From Rs1 sp000416275 (lineage in GTDB: Bacteria > Pseudomonadota > Gammaproteobacteria > Pseudomonadales > Balneatricaceae): 64,000 bases of DNA. The translations under genes and the position numbers were made by a program. The stretch lies in the NCBI GenBank assembly GCA_965243635.1, contig OZ251574.1, forward strand, positions 868,001 through 932,000, given 5' to 3'. Positions 1 to 7,989 of the stretch are shown piece after piece; position 1 is the first letter of the stretch; every line of letters begins with the position of its first letter. Under the pieces are notes generated by a model, which did not search any database, was not told the DNA's origin, and saw nothing but the letters and a program-made list of their open reading frames with translations.

Positions 1-1342
1 AAAGTCTTGCAATGGTTGTTGACACATTCGTTTGCGGCAAAATTTCTAGCCGTCAAGCGTGTAACAGAAACAAGGGGAAGAAAACCCCCGGTATTGATGG
101 CGTCCGCTGGCTCACTCCGGCGGCAAAGTACAATGCTATATTGAGTTTGAAGAGAAGGGGCTATCGAGCTCAACCGTTGCGGCGTATCTATATTCCGAAA
201 TCAAACGGTAAGCAACGCCCACTCGGAATACCTACTATGCGAGATAGAGCCATGCAAGCTATGCATGCAATGGCTCTCAGTCCAGTTGCTGAAACATTGG
301 CGGATCTGAACTCTTACGGCTTTAGGCCAAAACGAAGTGCAGCAGATGCTATAGAACAATGTTTTAAAGCCTTGGCTAAGAAAAGCTCAGCGAAATGGGT
401 ACTTGAAGCAGACATTAAAGGCTGTTTTGACAACATCAGTCATGAATGGCTGATGGAGCATATTCCAATGGATAAGATGATGCTCACTCAATGGCTCCAA
501 TGTGGCTATATTTTCCAAGCGACAAATGCCGGTACTCCGCAAGGGGGTATCATCTCACCCATTTATGCCAATATGGCACTGGATGGTTTAGAAGCAGCCG
601 TAAAATCGGCGACCAAAGGATTAACTAAGGTTCACGTTATCCGTTATGCCGACGATTTTATTGTTACAGCAGATTCTTCAGAGATATTGGAAAATAGGGT
701 TAGACCGGCAGTGGAAGCGTTTCTAGGAGAACGAGGGCTCTCCTTATCCAAGGAGAAAACTCACATTACTCACATCAATACAGGCTTTGATTTTTTGGGG
801 TTCAACGTCAGGAAATACAAGGAGAAGTTGTTAATAAAACCCGCCAAGGCAAGCATAAAGCGTTTACTGGATAAAGTTAGGGATCGTATTAAATATCAAC
901 CTACGGTAAGTGCAGCAGTGCTGATCAGGCAGCTCAACTCTATTATTCGGGGCTGGGCTAGCTATTATCGTCATGTGGTATCCAAAGATACTTTTTCGTG
1001 GGTGGATACGCATATATTCAGAGCAATCTACCGCTGGATAAAGCGTAAACATAACCAGAAGAGTATTAAAAGGATCAATAGACGGTACTTCACCACAATA
1101 GAGATGAACCACTGGCGATTTTTTTTGCCTGGTGTAAAGACGCCCAAGGCAATGCCAAAATGCGTTTACTTTATAAAGCTGCCTCTACTCCCATTAAACG
1201 TCACGTAAAAGTCCGTGCTGCTGCTAATTCGTTTCTCAAGAAATATGTTAAATATTTTGAAAAACGTAAAGTGAAGCCTAGATTTAAACCTTGGTGGTCA
1301 CTGTTACCGTTATTGCCGGCTCGGTACTATTACTGGACTTAG
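1..1342 (+). pseudogene. ltrA: Group II intron reverse transcriptase/maturase, two frameshifts, 5'-truncated by window
   Basis: The main frame (about 71-1118) shows the RT blocks: TPGIDG, RRIYIPKSNGKQRPLGIPT, SYGFRP, the first catalytic Asp in EADIKGCFDNI, GTPQGGIISP, the YADD catalytic pair (RYADDFIVT) and the maturase X motif GWASYYRHV. Family-like protein continues upstream in another frame (bases 1-67, KVLQWLLTHSFAAKFLAVKR then VTE), implying one base lost near the AAA at 68-70. It continues downstream in a third frame (AWCKDAQGNAKMRLLYKAA, then RHVKVRAAANSF) after the T8 run at 1119-1126. No HNH motif is visible. The protein would be about 445 residues or more if both shifts were repaired. 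Sequencing error in homopolymers or recoding at T8 are alternatives to decay. Confidence 0.8.
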
Positions 1343-1350
1343 AAAGGCTT

Positions 1351-1425
1351 GAGCCGTGTGCGAGGAAACTCGCATGCACGGTTCTTAGGAGAGCGAGTAG
1401 CAGAAATGCTACTCGCTTATCCGAC
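1351..1425 (+). ncRNA. Group II intron domains V and VI
   Basis: Domain V is the 34-nt hairpin at 1351-1384. It begins GAGCCGTGTGCGAGGAAAC, closes with CTCGCATGCACGGTTC, and has the canonical GAAA tetraloop and two-base bulge pattern. Domain VI follows (1385-1425) as a hairpin with a ten-pair stem GCGAGTAGCA/TGCTACTCGC around GAAA. An unpaired A in the TTATCC segment could be the branch-point adenosine. Together they mark the catalytic core and 3' end of the intron RNA. Confidence 0.85.
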
Positions 1426-1610
1426 AAGCTCACGGAGAAGAAATTTTTGTGCTGTCGGGAATATTTCGCGATGAACAAGGTGTGTATCCTGCAGGCACTT
1501 GGCTGCGCAGTCCGCATATGAGCCAGCATTGTCCATACGTGGAGGAAGAGACTGTGATTATGGTGAAAACTGGACATTTGTTGAGTGACTCCTTTACAGA
1601 CAGGAGCTAG
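1426..1610 (+). pseudogene. 3' exon of a ChrR-type cupin gene interrupted by the group II intron
   Basis: From 1428 an open frame reads AHGEEIFVLSGIFRDEQG, then VYPAGTWLRSPHMSQHCPY and an acidic stretch ending VKTGHL before stop TAG at 1608-1610. This matches the conserved core of the ChrR-like cupin domain, in which a His and Glu of the HxxxE region bind metal. There is no start codon; the rest of the gene must lie before the intron, outside the window. Whether the gene is functional depends on intron splicing. It carries about 60 residues of a domain usually near 100. Confidence 0.75.
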
Positions 1611-1932
1611 AATTATTAGTGGCGGGAATTGATTTATAAGGTCAAACCGCTACGGTAATTTCAGCTTAGTTACACTCCGAAAATTTTATTCAAAACATAA
1701 TGCCCAGACCAGCACTGTGCTAAACATGTTGCAAATTAAGACTCTAGAGAATGGGGGGTAATTATTTTCAATATCCTAGGTTGCAATCACCAACCATAAC
1801 TAACCGAAAAATAGCCGATCAGTGACGTCAGTTATTGAAATATAATGTTACTATCGATGTAGTCGAAATTAAAAAAAATATCGAAGGCGGCAGTTGTTAA
1901 GTGTCACATAGTCGCATTTATAGAAGGTACAC
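1611..1932. other. Gene-free stretch upstream of the first intact gene
   Basis: No coding potential, repeat copy or RNA gene was recognised here. It contains AT-rich sequence that should carry the promoter of the gene at 1933; I could not pick a convincing -35/-10 pair. Confidence 0.4.
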
Positions 1933-2283
1933 ATGACCCAAGAAATTGAAGATAAAAAGAAGTATCTGCTCCATTGGATGTATGATTTCATCGAGGACGA
2001 TGATGAACCTGCCTACTTAAAGAGTGACGTTGAAGAGTTCGATCAAATAATATCTTCTTTCATCAAAATGGTAGGCGAAAGTGATGATCGTGCAGATTTC
2101 TGCTGGATTTCTGCAACAGTTGAAGCCTTAGTGAAAAACCTCAATCAACTAAACTTAAAGCATGAGCAGCAGCTAATAGAAACGGATCAATGCGAAGATA
2201 TTTGTCAGCTAATTCGTTTGGTTATTGAAAAAGCAGGCCATGAGTGCGCAACAGATATCACAGCAGAATGGCGTGAGTGGTAA
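1933..2283 (+). CDS. Small acidic protein of unknown function
   Basis: A 116-residue soluble protein rich in Asp and Glu, with no signal peptide or membrane segment. It is predicted to be mostly helical, with a C-terminal half containing HEQQLIETDQCEDICQLIR and ending in ITAEWREW. The start ATG at 1933 has AGAAGG 7 bases upstream. It is transcribed alone: 320 bases of spacer before it and 172 after it. I do not recognise a named family. Its size, acidity and isolation resemble accessory or immunity-type proteins, but that is only an impression. Confidence 0.7.
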   Translation: MTQEIEDKKKYLLHWMYDFIEDDDEPAYLKSDVEEFDQIISSFIKMVGESDDRADFCWISATVEALVKNLNQLNLKHEQQLIETDQCEDICQLIRLVIEKAGHECATDITAEWREW

Positions 2284-2455
2284 AACACTTATCTAAGCAT
2301 AGCCGTTAATATTAGAGGTTCTGTTTGGGGTGTGTTAGCTTTAAGTTCGATTGATTATTAACCGATATTGGCTGGTATTAATCAGCAGAGAGTATTTTGA
2401 ATTTTTCGAGAGTCTAGTCAAGGTTATTAAGCTTGGTAATTAATCGGGGAATGTT

Positions 2456-2767
2456 GTGGAAATAATTAGAAGTAAAGAATTTACAGCAGCTCGTGCTTGG
2501 GATGCTAAAGATATCTCTAATATGAACGGCGTTACAACTCGCTTACATTGGACAGATAAACCATACAAATGGCATATTAACGATGGTGAAGAAGTTTTTG
2601 CCGTTTTAGATGGCGTTGTAGAAATGTTTTATAAAGAAAATGGCATTGATCGATCTACCCTTTTGAATACTGGTGATATTTTTTATGCTACTGTTGGTAC
2701 AGAGCATGTAGCTCATCCACAAGGTGAAGCTCGGATTTTAGTCATAGAATCAGCAGGTAGTGTATAA
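2456..2767 (+). CDS. Small cupin-domain protein
   Basis: A 103-residue single-domain cupin. The first cupin motif is present as WHINDGEEVFAVLDGVVEM (His and Glu metal ligands, conserved Gly), and the second as GDIFYATVGTEHVAHP (His ligand). Such proteins are double-stranded beta-helix metal proteins with diverse roles, so the substrate cannot be inferred. The start is GTG at 2456 with CGGGGA just upstream; no in-frame ATG fits the cupin N-terminus. It is monocistronic, with 172 bases before and 81 after it. Confidence 0.85.
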   Translation: MEIIRSKEFTAARAWDAKDISNMNGVTTRLHWTDKPYKWHINDGEEVFAVLDGVVEMFYKENGIDRSTLLNTGDIFYATVGTEHVAHPQGEARILVIESAGSV

Positions 2768-2848
2768 GTGCCTGCATAGATAATGCTCTGGGCAGCTTGC
2801 TGCTGTAAACATAGCATGTGGCAAGCGTTAGCCCCTTAGGAAGAATAT

Positions 2849-3343
2849 ATGAAAATTGAATCATCATGGACATTTGATTGTTTGCCAGAGGTCGTATATC
2901 CACATTTCTTTTGCGCTGAAATGGATGACAGTTACCCTATGGCATTTCGTTTAGGTATTCCAAAGCCATTGAGTTGTAAAGTTTTGGAAGGTCAGCCAAA
3001 AATTGGTCACACTCGACAATGCACAACAGATAAAGGCTATATCAGACAAAATATAATTGAACTGCAAGAAAACTCTAAGCTTGTATATCAAATGACGGAC
3101 AGTAATGTCTGGTGTAAAGACTGGGTTAGCTTCCTCCAAGATACATTTATATTGGAGCCCATAGGAAACCAGCAAACTTATGTTAAGCGCATTACAGAAT
3201 TTAAAGGGGTAAAATATATCCCAATGCTAAGCACGCTAGCCTTGTGGTTTTCATTAAAACAAGCACACAAATATGCAGCAAAGAATTGGCGCCGGTTATC
3301 GTTACAAGCACAATCAAGCCGTCTGGAAAATGTATCGGCATAG
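2849..3343 (+). CDS. SRPBCC-fold (START/polyketide cyclase-like) protein
   Basis: A 164-residue soluble protein with the layout of the SRPBCC hydrophobic-pocket fold: an N-terminal strand MKIESSWTFD followed by a helix with the pattern LPEVVYPHFF, a run of beta strands, and a long C-terminal helix with aromatic and basic residues (ALWFSLKQAHKYAAKNW). These proteins bind small hydrophobic ligands, but I cannot say which. The ATG at 2849 has a good AGGAAG site. A hairpin-forming spacer (GCTTGC...GCAAGC) precedes it. The family call rests on overall pattern, not on a catalytic motif. Confidence 0.65.
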   Translation: MKIESSWTFDCLPEVVYPHFFCAEMDDSYPMAFRLGIPKPLSCKVLEGQPKIGHTRQCTTDKGYIRQNIIELQENSKLVYQMTDSNVWCKDWVSFLQDTFILEPIGNQQTYVKRITEFKGVKYIPMLSTLALWFSLKQAHKYAAKNWRRLSLQAQSSRLENVSA

Positions 3344-3479
3344 CAAAGCGGTTGCATTGGTCAGGTTTGCGTCATCACCTCGACTCCAAAAAAACAGCAA
3401 AAAACAGCTAACAAAAGAATGCTCGGTAAACTGGCCGTTTTAATATTTAATTAAATTATGTAGCAAGCGGGGTCTTGAA

Positions 3480-3902
3480 ATGAGTGAATATTGGAACCCA
3501 ATGGTTCCTGAGCTCACGGTGACAGATTTTCAGAAATCACTGGATTTTTATACAAATATTCTCGGTTTTAGCATTCGTAATCAAAGAAAAAAACCAGATT
3601 TCGCATATCTTGAACAAGAAAAGGTTCAATTAATGATTGAGCAGTACCATGAAAATGGCTGGAACGTGGCTGAGCTTTCTCTTCCTCTTGGCCGTGGAGT
3701 TAATTTTCAAATAGAACTTGCAGATACTCAGCCAATACTAAATCGCTTGGCAAAGTCAAAAATCCAGCTGTATCGAGAGCTAAAAGAATCATGGTACGAC
3801 ACAGGTAGTGTGTTGTCAGGACAAACGGAGTTTCTCGTCCAGGACCTAGATGGCTATTTGCTGCGCTTTACCCAGTATCTTGGCGAAAAGCCAAAGCGGT
3901 AG
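3480..3902 (+). CDS. VOC-family protein (bleomycin resistance/glyoxalase fold)
   Basis: A 140-residue protein with the VOC start pattern PELTVTDFQKSLDFYTNILGF and a typical C-terminal motif FLVQDLDGYLLRFTQYLG, in the arrangement of bleomycin-resistance-like dimeric proteins. Metal-ligand positions of true glyoxalase I are not obvious, so drug binding or an unknown small-molecule role is equally possible. The ATG at 3480 follows AAGCGGGG. The gene stands alone, with 136 bases before it and 93 after it. Confidence 0.8.
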   Translation: MSEYWNPMVPELTVTDFQKSLDFYTNILGFSIRNQRKKPDFAYLEQEKVQLMIEQYHENGWNVAELSLPLGRGVNFQIELADTQPILNRLAKSKIQLYRELKESWYDTGSVLSGQTEFLVQDLDGYLLRFTQYLGEKPKR

Positions 3903-3995
3903 CTTGCCATCTAGTTTTTTGCCAGTAGTTATGCAGAGGTCTTCAATAATAAACTGCTCAGTGAACCGGGCGTTAAATTCATCAAGGAGCTAACA

Positions 3996-4286
3996 ATGTC
4001 ATTAAATAGACCGCAAGCAGAGGCTATTCTCCAAATTGAAAATGATCGAGTGATAATTACACAGTGGCGGTTTTCCCCTGGAGCTGAGACAGGTTGGCAT
4101 AAGCATGGCTACGATTACATTGTTGTACCAAGCATCAAAGGAAAATTGCTGCTTGAAACTAGTGAAGGTGAAAATATTGCTGAGCTAGAGGCCGGACAGT
4201 CTTACTATAGAGCAGTAGGTGTAGAGCACAATGTGATTAATGTGAATGACTATCCATATTCATTTGTAGAAATCGAATTAAAATGA
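3996..4286 (+). CDS. Small cupin, BauB-like
   Basis: A 96-residue cupin resembling the short proteins annotated as BauB (beta-alanine catabolism) in pseudomonads. It has the first motif WRFSPGAETGWHKHGYDYIV with two His ligands, and the second motif LEAGQSYYRAVGVEHNVIN with a His ligand. There is no beta-alanine pathway gene nearby, so that role is not supported here. The ATG at 3996 has AAGGAG upstream. It is bracketed by GTTAAAT (3972-3978) and its exact complement ATTTAAC (4290-4296), as an integron cassette would be; see findings. Confidence 0.8.
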   Translation: MSLNRPQAEAILQIENDRVIITQWRFSPGAETGWHKHGYDYIVVPSIKGKLLLETSEGENIAELEAGQSYYRAVGVEHNVINVNDYPYSFVEIELK

Positions 4287-4324
4287 GAAATTTAACCTTA
4301 GAATTTCAGTGTATATGCCTTCTA

Positions 4325-4503
4325 TCTTAATCAATGACTTCACTGCATAGCACAAGCTCTCGATTCTAACGCGGTTAGAAAAATACCCGCTTAAGCTACG
4401 GGTTTTATGTAGGGATGCATATGAGCTTGTAGCTAAGATTTTCAATTCCACTGTAGGACCAATATCTGACACTCTGTATTCACTTTGAAGTCACAGTTTC
4501 AGG
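4325..4503 (+). repeat. MITE-like repeat, degenerate 179-bp copy
   Basis: The sequence aligns along its length with the 209-bp copy at 10687, including the right end TTTGAAGTCAC...TTCAGG. Both terminal repeats have drifted (left end TCTTAATCAATGAC), and an internal segment of about 25 bp is missing. No target duplication is visible. It occupies most of the spacer between the BauB-like and scramblase-like genes. Confidence 0.8.
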
Positions 4504-4553
4504 GTAGTGTGACTAGTTGGTGGAATTTTTTATATTAAATAATAGGAATTTCG

Positions 4554-5150
4554 ATGGAACAATTAAAATCACTATCAGGCTTAATCGTTCACCAACAAAA
4601 AGAGTGGGGTGAAATCGTTACCGGCTTTGAAACTAAAAATAAATATGCAGTGTGTGATGAGTCTGGTCAGCAATTGTATTTTGCCGTAGAGAAGAAAGGC
4701 TCATTACTGCTGCGATGGTTTTTAAAAGCAAGTCGTCCGTTTTATCTTGAAGTGCTCAATGAACAAGGTGAGATGATAATTAATGTCACTCGGCCATTTC
4801 GGTTTTTCTTCCATCGAGCGACAGTCCGAGATAGTGCCGGTAATGTCCTTGGTGTGATTGAGAAAAAATTCTCATTGGTGAGACGGAAATATTCAGTGCT
4901 CGACCAAAATGAGCGTGAAATATATCAGTTATATGGACCAATGCTTAAGCCTTGGACCTTTATCATCCGCGATGATAATAATGAATACGGTAAAATCACT
5001 AAAGAGTGGAGTGGGCTGCTTAAAGAATCGTTTACTGATGCGGATAACTTTGGGGTGACGTTTCCCTACGATTGGGATATCGCCAAAAAAGGCTTATTTT
5101 TAGGAGCGGTATTTTTAATTGATTTCGTGCATTTTGAAAATAATGAATAA
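4554..5150 (+). CDS. Phospholipid scramblase-like (LURP-one-related) protein
   Basis: A 198-residue protein with the scramblase/Tubby-like beta-barrel pattern. Strands with the signatures NKYAVCDESGQQLYFAVEK, RPFYLEVLNEQGE and VTRPFRFFFHRATVRDSAGN precede a C-terminal hydrophobic helix buried in this fold (KKGLFLGAVFLIDFVHFE). Bacterial members are uncharacterised. In eukaryotes the family binds lipid or membranes, but scrambling activity should not be assumed. The ATG at 4554 follows AATAGG. The gene is monocistronic and follows a MITE copy. Confidence 0.75.
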   Translation: MEQLKSLSGLIVHQQKEWGEIVTGFETKNKYAVCDESGQQLYFAVEKKGSLLLRWFLKASRPFYLEVLNEQGEMIINVTRPFRFFFHRATVRDSAGNVLGVIEKKFSLVRRKYSVLDQNEREIYQLYGPMLKPWTFIIRDDNNEYGKITKEWSGLLKESFTDADNFGVTFPYDWDIAKKGLFLGAVFLIDFVHFENNE

Positions 5151-5293
5151 ACTTTTTATAAAGTTATTGTTGCGATCAAAGATCCTGATTACAGAAACCA
5201 TGGAAACGGACTTCAGCTATTGATTAATAGTAGTCTCTAAATAGCGGTTGGTGTCGCTACATCGAAAGTGGCTAGCTTTTGGGTAGATTTGTA

Positions 5294-5404
5294 ATGGAGT
5301 ATTTAGGTGAATCCTCATCGGCGGATAAAGTTGTGTTGTCGGCGGAGAACGATGCAGCAGGGACAGCTTACGCTCTGTTTAAACTGCTCCAAGCAAAGTT
5401 TTAG
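5294..5404 (+). CDS. Possible short peptide or gene remnant
   Basis: A 36-codon frame (start MEYLGESSSADKVVL, end ALFKLLQAKF) ends 15 bases before the next gene. It has reasonable composition for a protein, but the ribosome site is weak (TTTGTA). It could be a leader peptide or the tail of a lost gene. Nothing in it is diagnostic. Confidence 0.2.
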   Translation: MEYLGESSSADKVVLSAENDAAGTAYALFKLLQAKF

Positions 5405-5419
5405 AAACCGGGTGTCACA

Positions 5420-5767
5420 TTGAAGAAATTCTTAAAATATCTGCTGATTGTCTTTATCATTTTATTGGTAGCGATTGTCGCTATTGTTGCGCTGGTGATT
5501 GAAAATAACCTAAGCCGTGACCCTGATGCCACATACGAACTGAGGGGCAGGTATAAATCATCTCCTGACGGGAAAACCTATCTGGTTATTGAAGATGACA
5601 ATGGAGGGCAGTGTGGGCCGTTGCTGGTCGATAAAAAGCGATGGCCACACGTGCTTAACAGTCAGGGTAAAATTGCACCCGGGGAGCGTAATATCGAATG
5701 TGGGACTCGGATGGGGATCACTGTTAAAGAAGGTACGACTTATTATTTTAACTACTGGGGGCCGTAA
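5420..5767 (+). CDS. Small membrane-anchored protein of unknown function
   Basis: A 115-residue protein. The N-terminus is a Lys-rich start followed by a single long hydrophobic segment (residues 6-28, a signal anchor), then a soluble beta-rich domain with two Cys residues (GGQCGPLL and NIECGTRM) that could pair in the periplasm. The start is TTG at 5420; no ATG would retain the membrane segment. The stop codon TAA lies inside the 10-bp target duplication of the neighbouring IS, so the insertion left the reading frame intact but replaced its downstream sequence. Confidence 0.65.
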   Translation: MKKFLKYLLIVFIILLVAIVAIVALVIENNLSRDPDATYELRGRYKSSPDGKTYLVIEDDNGGQCGPLLVDKKRWPHVLNSQGKIAPGERNIECGTRMGITVKEGTTYYFNYWGP

Positions 5768-5771
5768 AGGG
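5762..5771. repeat. Target site duplication, left copy
   Basis: CCGTAAAGGG, identical to 7039-7048. Ten base pairs is within the usual range for ISAs1-family insertions. Confidence 0.9.
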
Positions 5772-7038
5772 CAGGGCAAACGCATGAACGTTTTATGATC
5801 AACTCTTCGGTAATGGATTATTTTTTACGATTTGAATTGAATTTGATGTCTACCTCGTATATTTAGTTTCCTATTTCTCTAGCGGGTGACATTCATGGCA
5901 AACAAACCACTAATCAGTTACTTAGAAAGTATAGAAGATCCTAGGCAACAAGAAAAATGTACCTATGTATTGTCTGAAATTGTCTTCATGGCCATCTGCG
6001 CTATTTTCTGTGGTCAGGAGAATTGGGAACAAGTAGCACTTTATTGTGAAGAGCGCGAAGAGTGGTTTAAAAAATGGTTTGAGTTACCTGATGGCATCCC
6101 CTCTCACGATACATTTAACAGGCTCTTTTCCATTATGCCACCAGAGGTGATGCAAAAGGTCTTTCGCGAATGGGTACAAGATTTTTTAGAGCATTCGCCG
6201 ATCAAAGGCCAGATTGAAATTGATGGTAAAGCACTCAGAGGAGCAGCGAAAGGTAAGGGAGCAAAAACCATTCATATGGTTAATGCCTGGGCCTCAGAGC
6301 ACGGGATATGCTTAGTTCAACGTAAAGTAGATGATAAGTCTAATGAAATAACAGCAATCCCTGAGTTGCTTGATTTATTGGATATTAATGGCTGTCTAGT
6401 GAGCATAGATGCCATGGGAACCCAGAAAAAGATAGCGAAAAAAATTCTCGGTGGTGGTGCTGATTACTTTTTATCCGTTAAAGGTAATCAGAAAAAACTT
6501 GCGACGGAAGTCAGTGAAGTGTTTGACAATTACTGGCTAGCCCAGTCAGTAGACTGCGAAAATATTGTCTTCACAGAAGGGTTTGATGAAGGCCACGGTC
6601 GCAAGGAGCATCGCCGATGCTGGGTTTTACCTGTCACGGATGATACGCCGCTTAGCGCAAGCTGGAACGCAGAGAGTTTAATTGCCGTCCAATCAGATAG
6701 AACGAATGGGGATAAATTTAGTTCATCGATTAGATTTTATATCTGTAGCCGTGGTCTAACAGCCGAAGAAGCACTACGGGCATCCAGATCGCATTGGTCG
6801 GTTGAAAATCATCTACACTGGGCATTAGACGTGTCTTTTGGTGAAGATGCAAGCAGAGCACGACAAGGGTATTCAGGAGAAAACCTGGCTGTGCTTAGGC
6901 AGCTAGTACTAAACATATTAAGACAAAACACTTCACGAAAACTAAGTCTTAAAAACAAAAGAACACTGTGTGTTTTGAATGATGATTATTTATTACAATG
7001 CCTTAAAATGGTCAAATAGTGTTCATGCGTTTGCCCTG
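5772..7038 (+). mobile_element. ISAs1-family insertion sequence, complete
   Basis: A 1267-bp element with perfect 18-bp terminal inverted repeats, CAGGGCAAACGCATGAAC on the left and its complement on the right. It contains one transposase gene and is flanked by the 10-bp duplication CCGTAAAGGG. The perfect ends, full-length transposase and exact duplication point to a recent insertion that is probably still competent. Confidence 0.92.
5895..7019 (+). CDS. ISAs1-family DDE transposase
   Basis: A 374-residue transposase. The N-terminal domain has the family pattern LESIEDPRQQEKCTYVLSEI and the cluster GIPSHDTFNRLFSIMPPE. The DDE catalytic core shows IEIDGKALRGA (first Asp), LVSIDAMGTQKKIAKKI (second Asp) and HWSVENHLHWALDVSFGED (Glu region). 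The length is normal for the family. ATG at 5895 matches the family N-terminus (MANKPLISYLE); an upstream in-frame GTG at 5886 is possible. It catalyses cut-and-paste movement of the surrounding element. Confidence 0.92.
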   Translation: MANKPLISYLESIEDPRQQEKCTYVLSEIVFMAICAIFCGQENWEQVALYCEEREEWFKKWFELPDGIPSHDTFNRLFSIMPPEVMQKVFREWVQDFLEHSPIKGQIEIDGKALRGAAKGKGAKTIHMVNAWASEHGICLVQRKVDDKSNEITAIPELLDLLDINGCLVSIDAMGTQKKIAKKILGGGADYFLSVKGNQKKLATEVSEVFDNYWLAQSVDCENIVFTEGFDEGHGRKEHRRCWVLPVTDDTPLSASWNAESLIAVQSDRTNGDKFSSSIRFYICSRGLTAEEALRASRSHWSVENHLHWALDVSFGEDASRARQGYSGENLAVLRQLVLNILRQNTSRKLSLKNKRTLCVLNDDYLLQCLKMVK

Positions 7039-7048
7039 CCGTAAAGGG
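7039..7048. repeat. Target site duplication, right copy
   Basis: CCGTAAAGGG, identical to 5762-5771. Confidence 0.9.
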
Positions 7049-7161
7049 CCTAAAAAGAGTATAATTTTTGCAGCCTTGGACTGCTGGAACAGCTTTCACG
7101 CCGCTCGTTCCTCGTCTTGTTACAGTCATTCAATATACTGGCGTTACGTGTCAACCTAACT

Positions 7162-7908
7162 ATGAAAATACTCTCAGTTATTCTGTTAATTATTTTGTCC
7201 AATTTTGTCATTGCCTCAGATCTAAATCAAAGAAAGGAGCAGATTAAAAAAATGGAGCAAAAGGTATCACCGGAGGCCGAAGCTCGAAAAGCACTTTCAG
7301 AAAGTATTCTCAGTCAGCGAAATGTTCCTATAAATGCTTATTTGCCATATATAGAAGATTCTAACGAGGCTTTAGTACGAAAAGTTGAAGAGGTGGCACT
7401 ACGAGCTATGGCGCTCCTTATAGTGGCCGTTAAAGCCGAGGGTTTAGAGCAAGATATCGTTGCAGAGTTAGTCGATAAATATCAGTTAGCGGATATATTT
7501 ACCCCTAATGAAAAATCCTTCATTGGCAGTCTAGCCCCAAGTCAGCATGATAAAATCCAGTTTGTTTGGAGATATGAAGCAGCTTGGGTGTTGCTGTGGG
7601 CGCTGGGCTATGTGGAGGAGTTGCAGCCTCCCACTGAAATATGTGATGTTGTGGCTTCTATCTCGTTCTTACAAAAGCGTAGTCGAGAGCAGTTTATTGA
7701 AGACTCTAAGCTCCGTTCAATCGCTGATATTCTTGACCAAAATGATTTAATTTATCGTTATCACTGGGCAGTGGTAGATGCTCGAGTCAACGGTCTAAAA
7801 ATTCCCGAGGAGATTGATGCAAGCGTCGTTCTAGAAAGGCATTATGCTCTCAACTGGCTCAGTGGATATATGCAACAGGATTGGGACTATGTATCAACAG
7901 ACACGTAA
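7162..7908 (+). CDS. Exported DUF4272-like protein
   Basis: A 248-residue protein beginning MKILSVILLIILSNFVIA, a clear signal peptide with a cleavage site near residue 18. The mature part is helical. The motif RKAYSES-like EARKALSESILSQRNVPINA, followed much later by WRYEAAWVLLWALGYVEEL and HWAVVDARVNG, resembles DUF4272 proteins, a family of unknown function. I chose the ATG at 7162 because it opens the signal peptide; upstream in-frame TTG codons add a non-hydrophobic tail. It lies just downstream of the IS and has its own long leader. Confidence 0.6.
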   Translation: MKILSVILLIILSNFVIASDLNQRKEQIKKMEQKVSPEAEARKALSESILSQRNVPINAYLPYIEDSNEALVRKVEEVALRAMALLIVAVKAEGLEQDIVAELVDKYQLADIFTPNEKSFIGSLAPSQHDKIQFVWRYEAAWVLLWALGYVEELQPPTEICDVVASISFLQKRSREQFIEDSKLRSIADILDQNDLIYRYHWAVVDARVNGLKIPEEIDASVVLERHYALNWLSGYMQQDWDYVSTDT

Positions 7909-7989
7909 CCAGTGCCGCCACAGCGAATTGTTTTCGCTGCTTCGCCTTCCAGTAACTGCCTGCTATCGACGTCACGGAGTAGGCAGCTG

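Larger units (their letters stand above)
1..1425 (+). mobile_element. Group II intron, 3' portion (5' end outside window)
   Basis: The stretch carries a reverse transcriptase/maturase reading frame followed by a typical intron domain V and domain VI, so it is the 3' part of a group II intron whose 5' ribozyme domains lie before base 1. The likely 3' splice point is after CCGAC at 1421-1425, because the sequence directly after it continues a cupin protein in frame. The maturase is frameshifted, so self-sufficient mobility is doubtful. RNA domains V and VI look intact, and splicing could still occur with a maturase supplied in trans. The class was not determined. Confidence 0.85.

Noticed and set aside
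1284..1577. Overlapping open frames on both strands across the intron 3' end
   Set aside because: They overlie intron domains V and VI and the cupin exon, have no ribosome site and no protein-like composition.
2284..4553. Full integron attC sites in every spacer
   Set aside because: I looked for RYYYAAC/GTTRRRY pairs in each spacer. Only the single pair around the gene at 3996 was found and there is no integrase, so no attC site is annotated.
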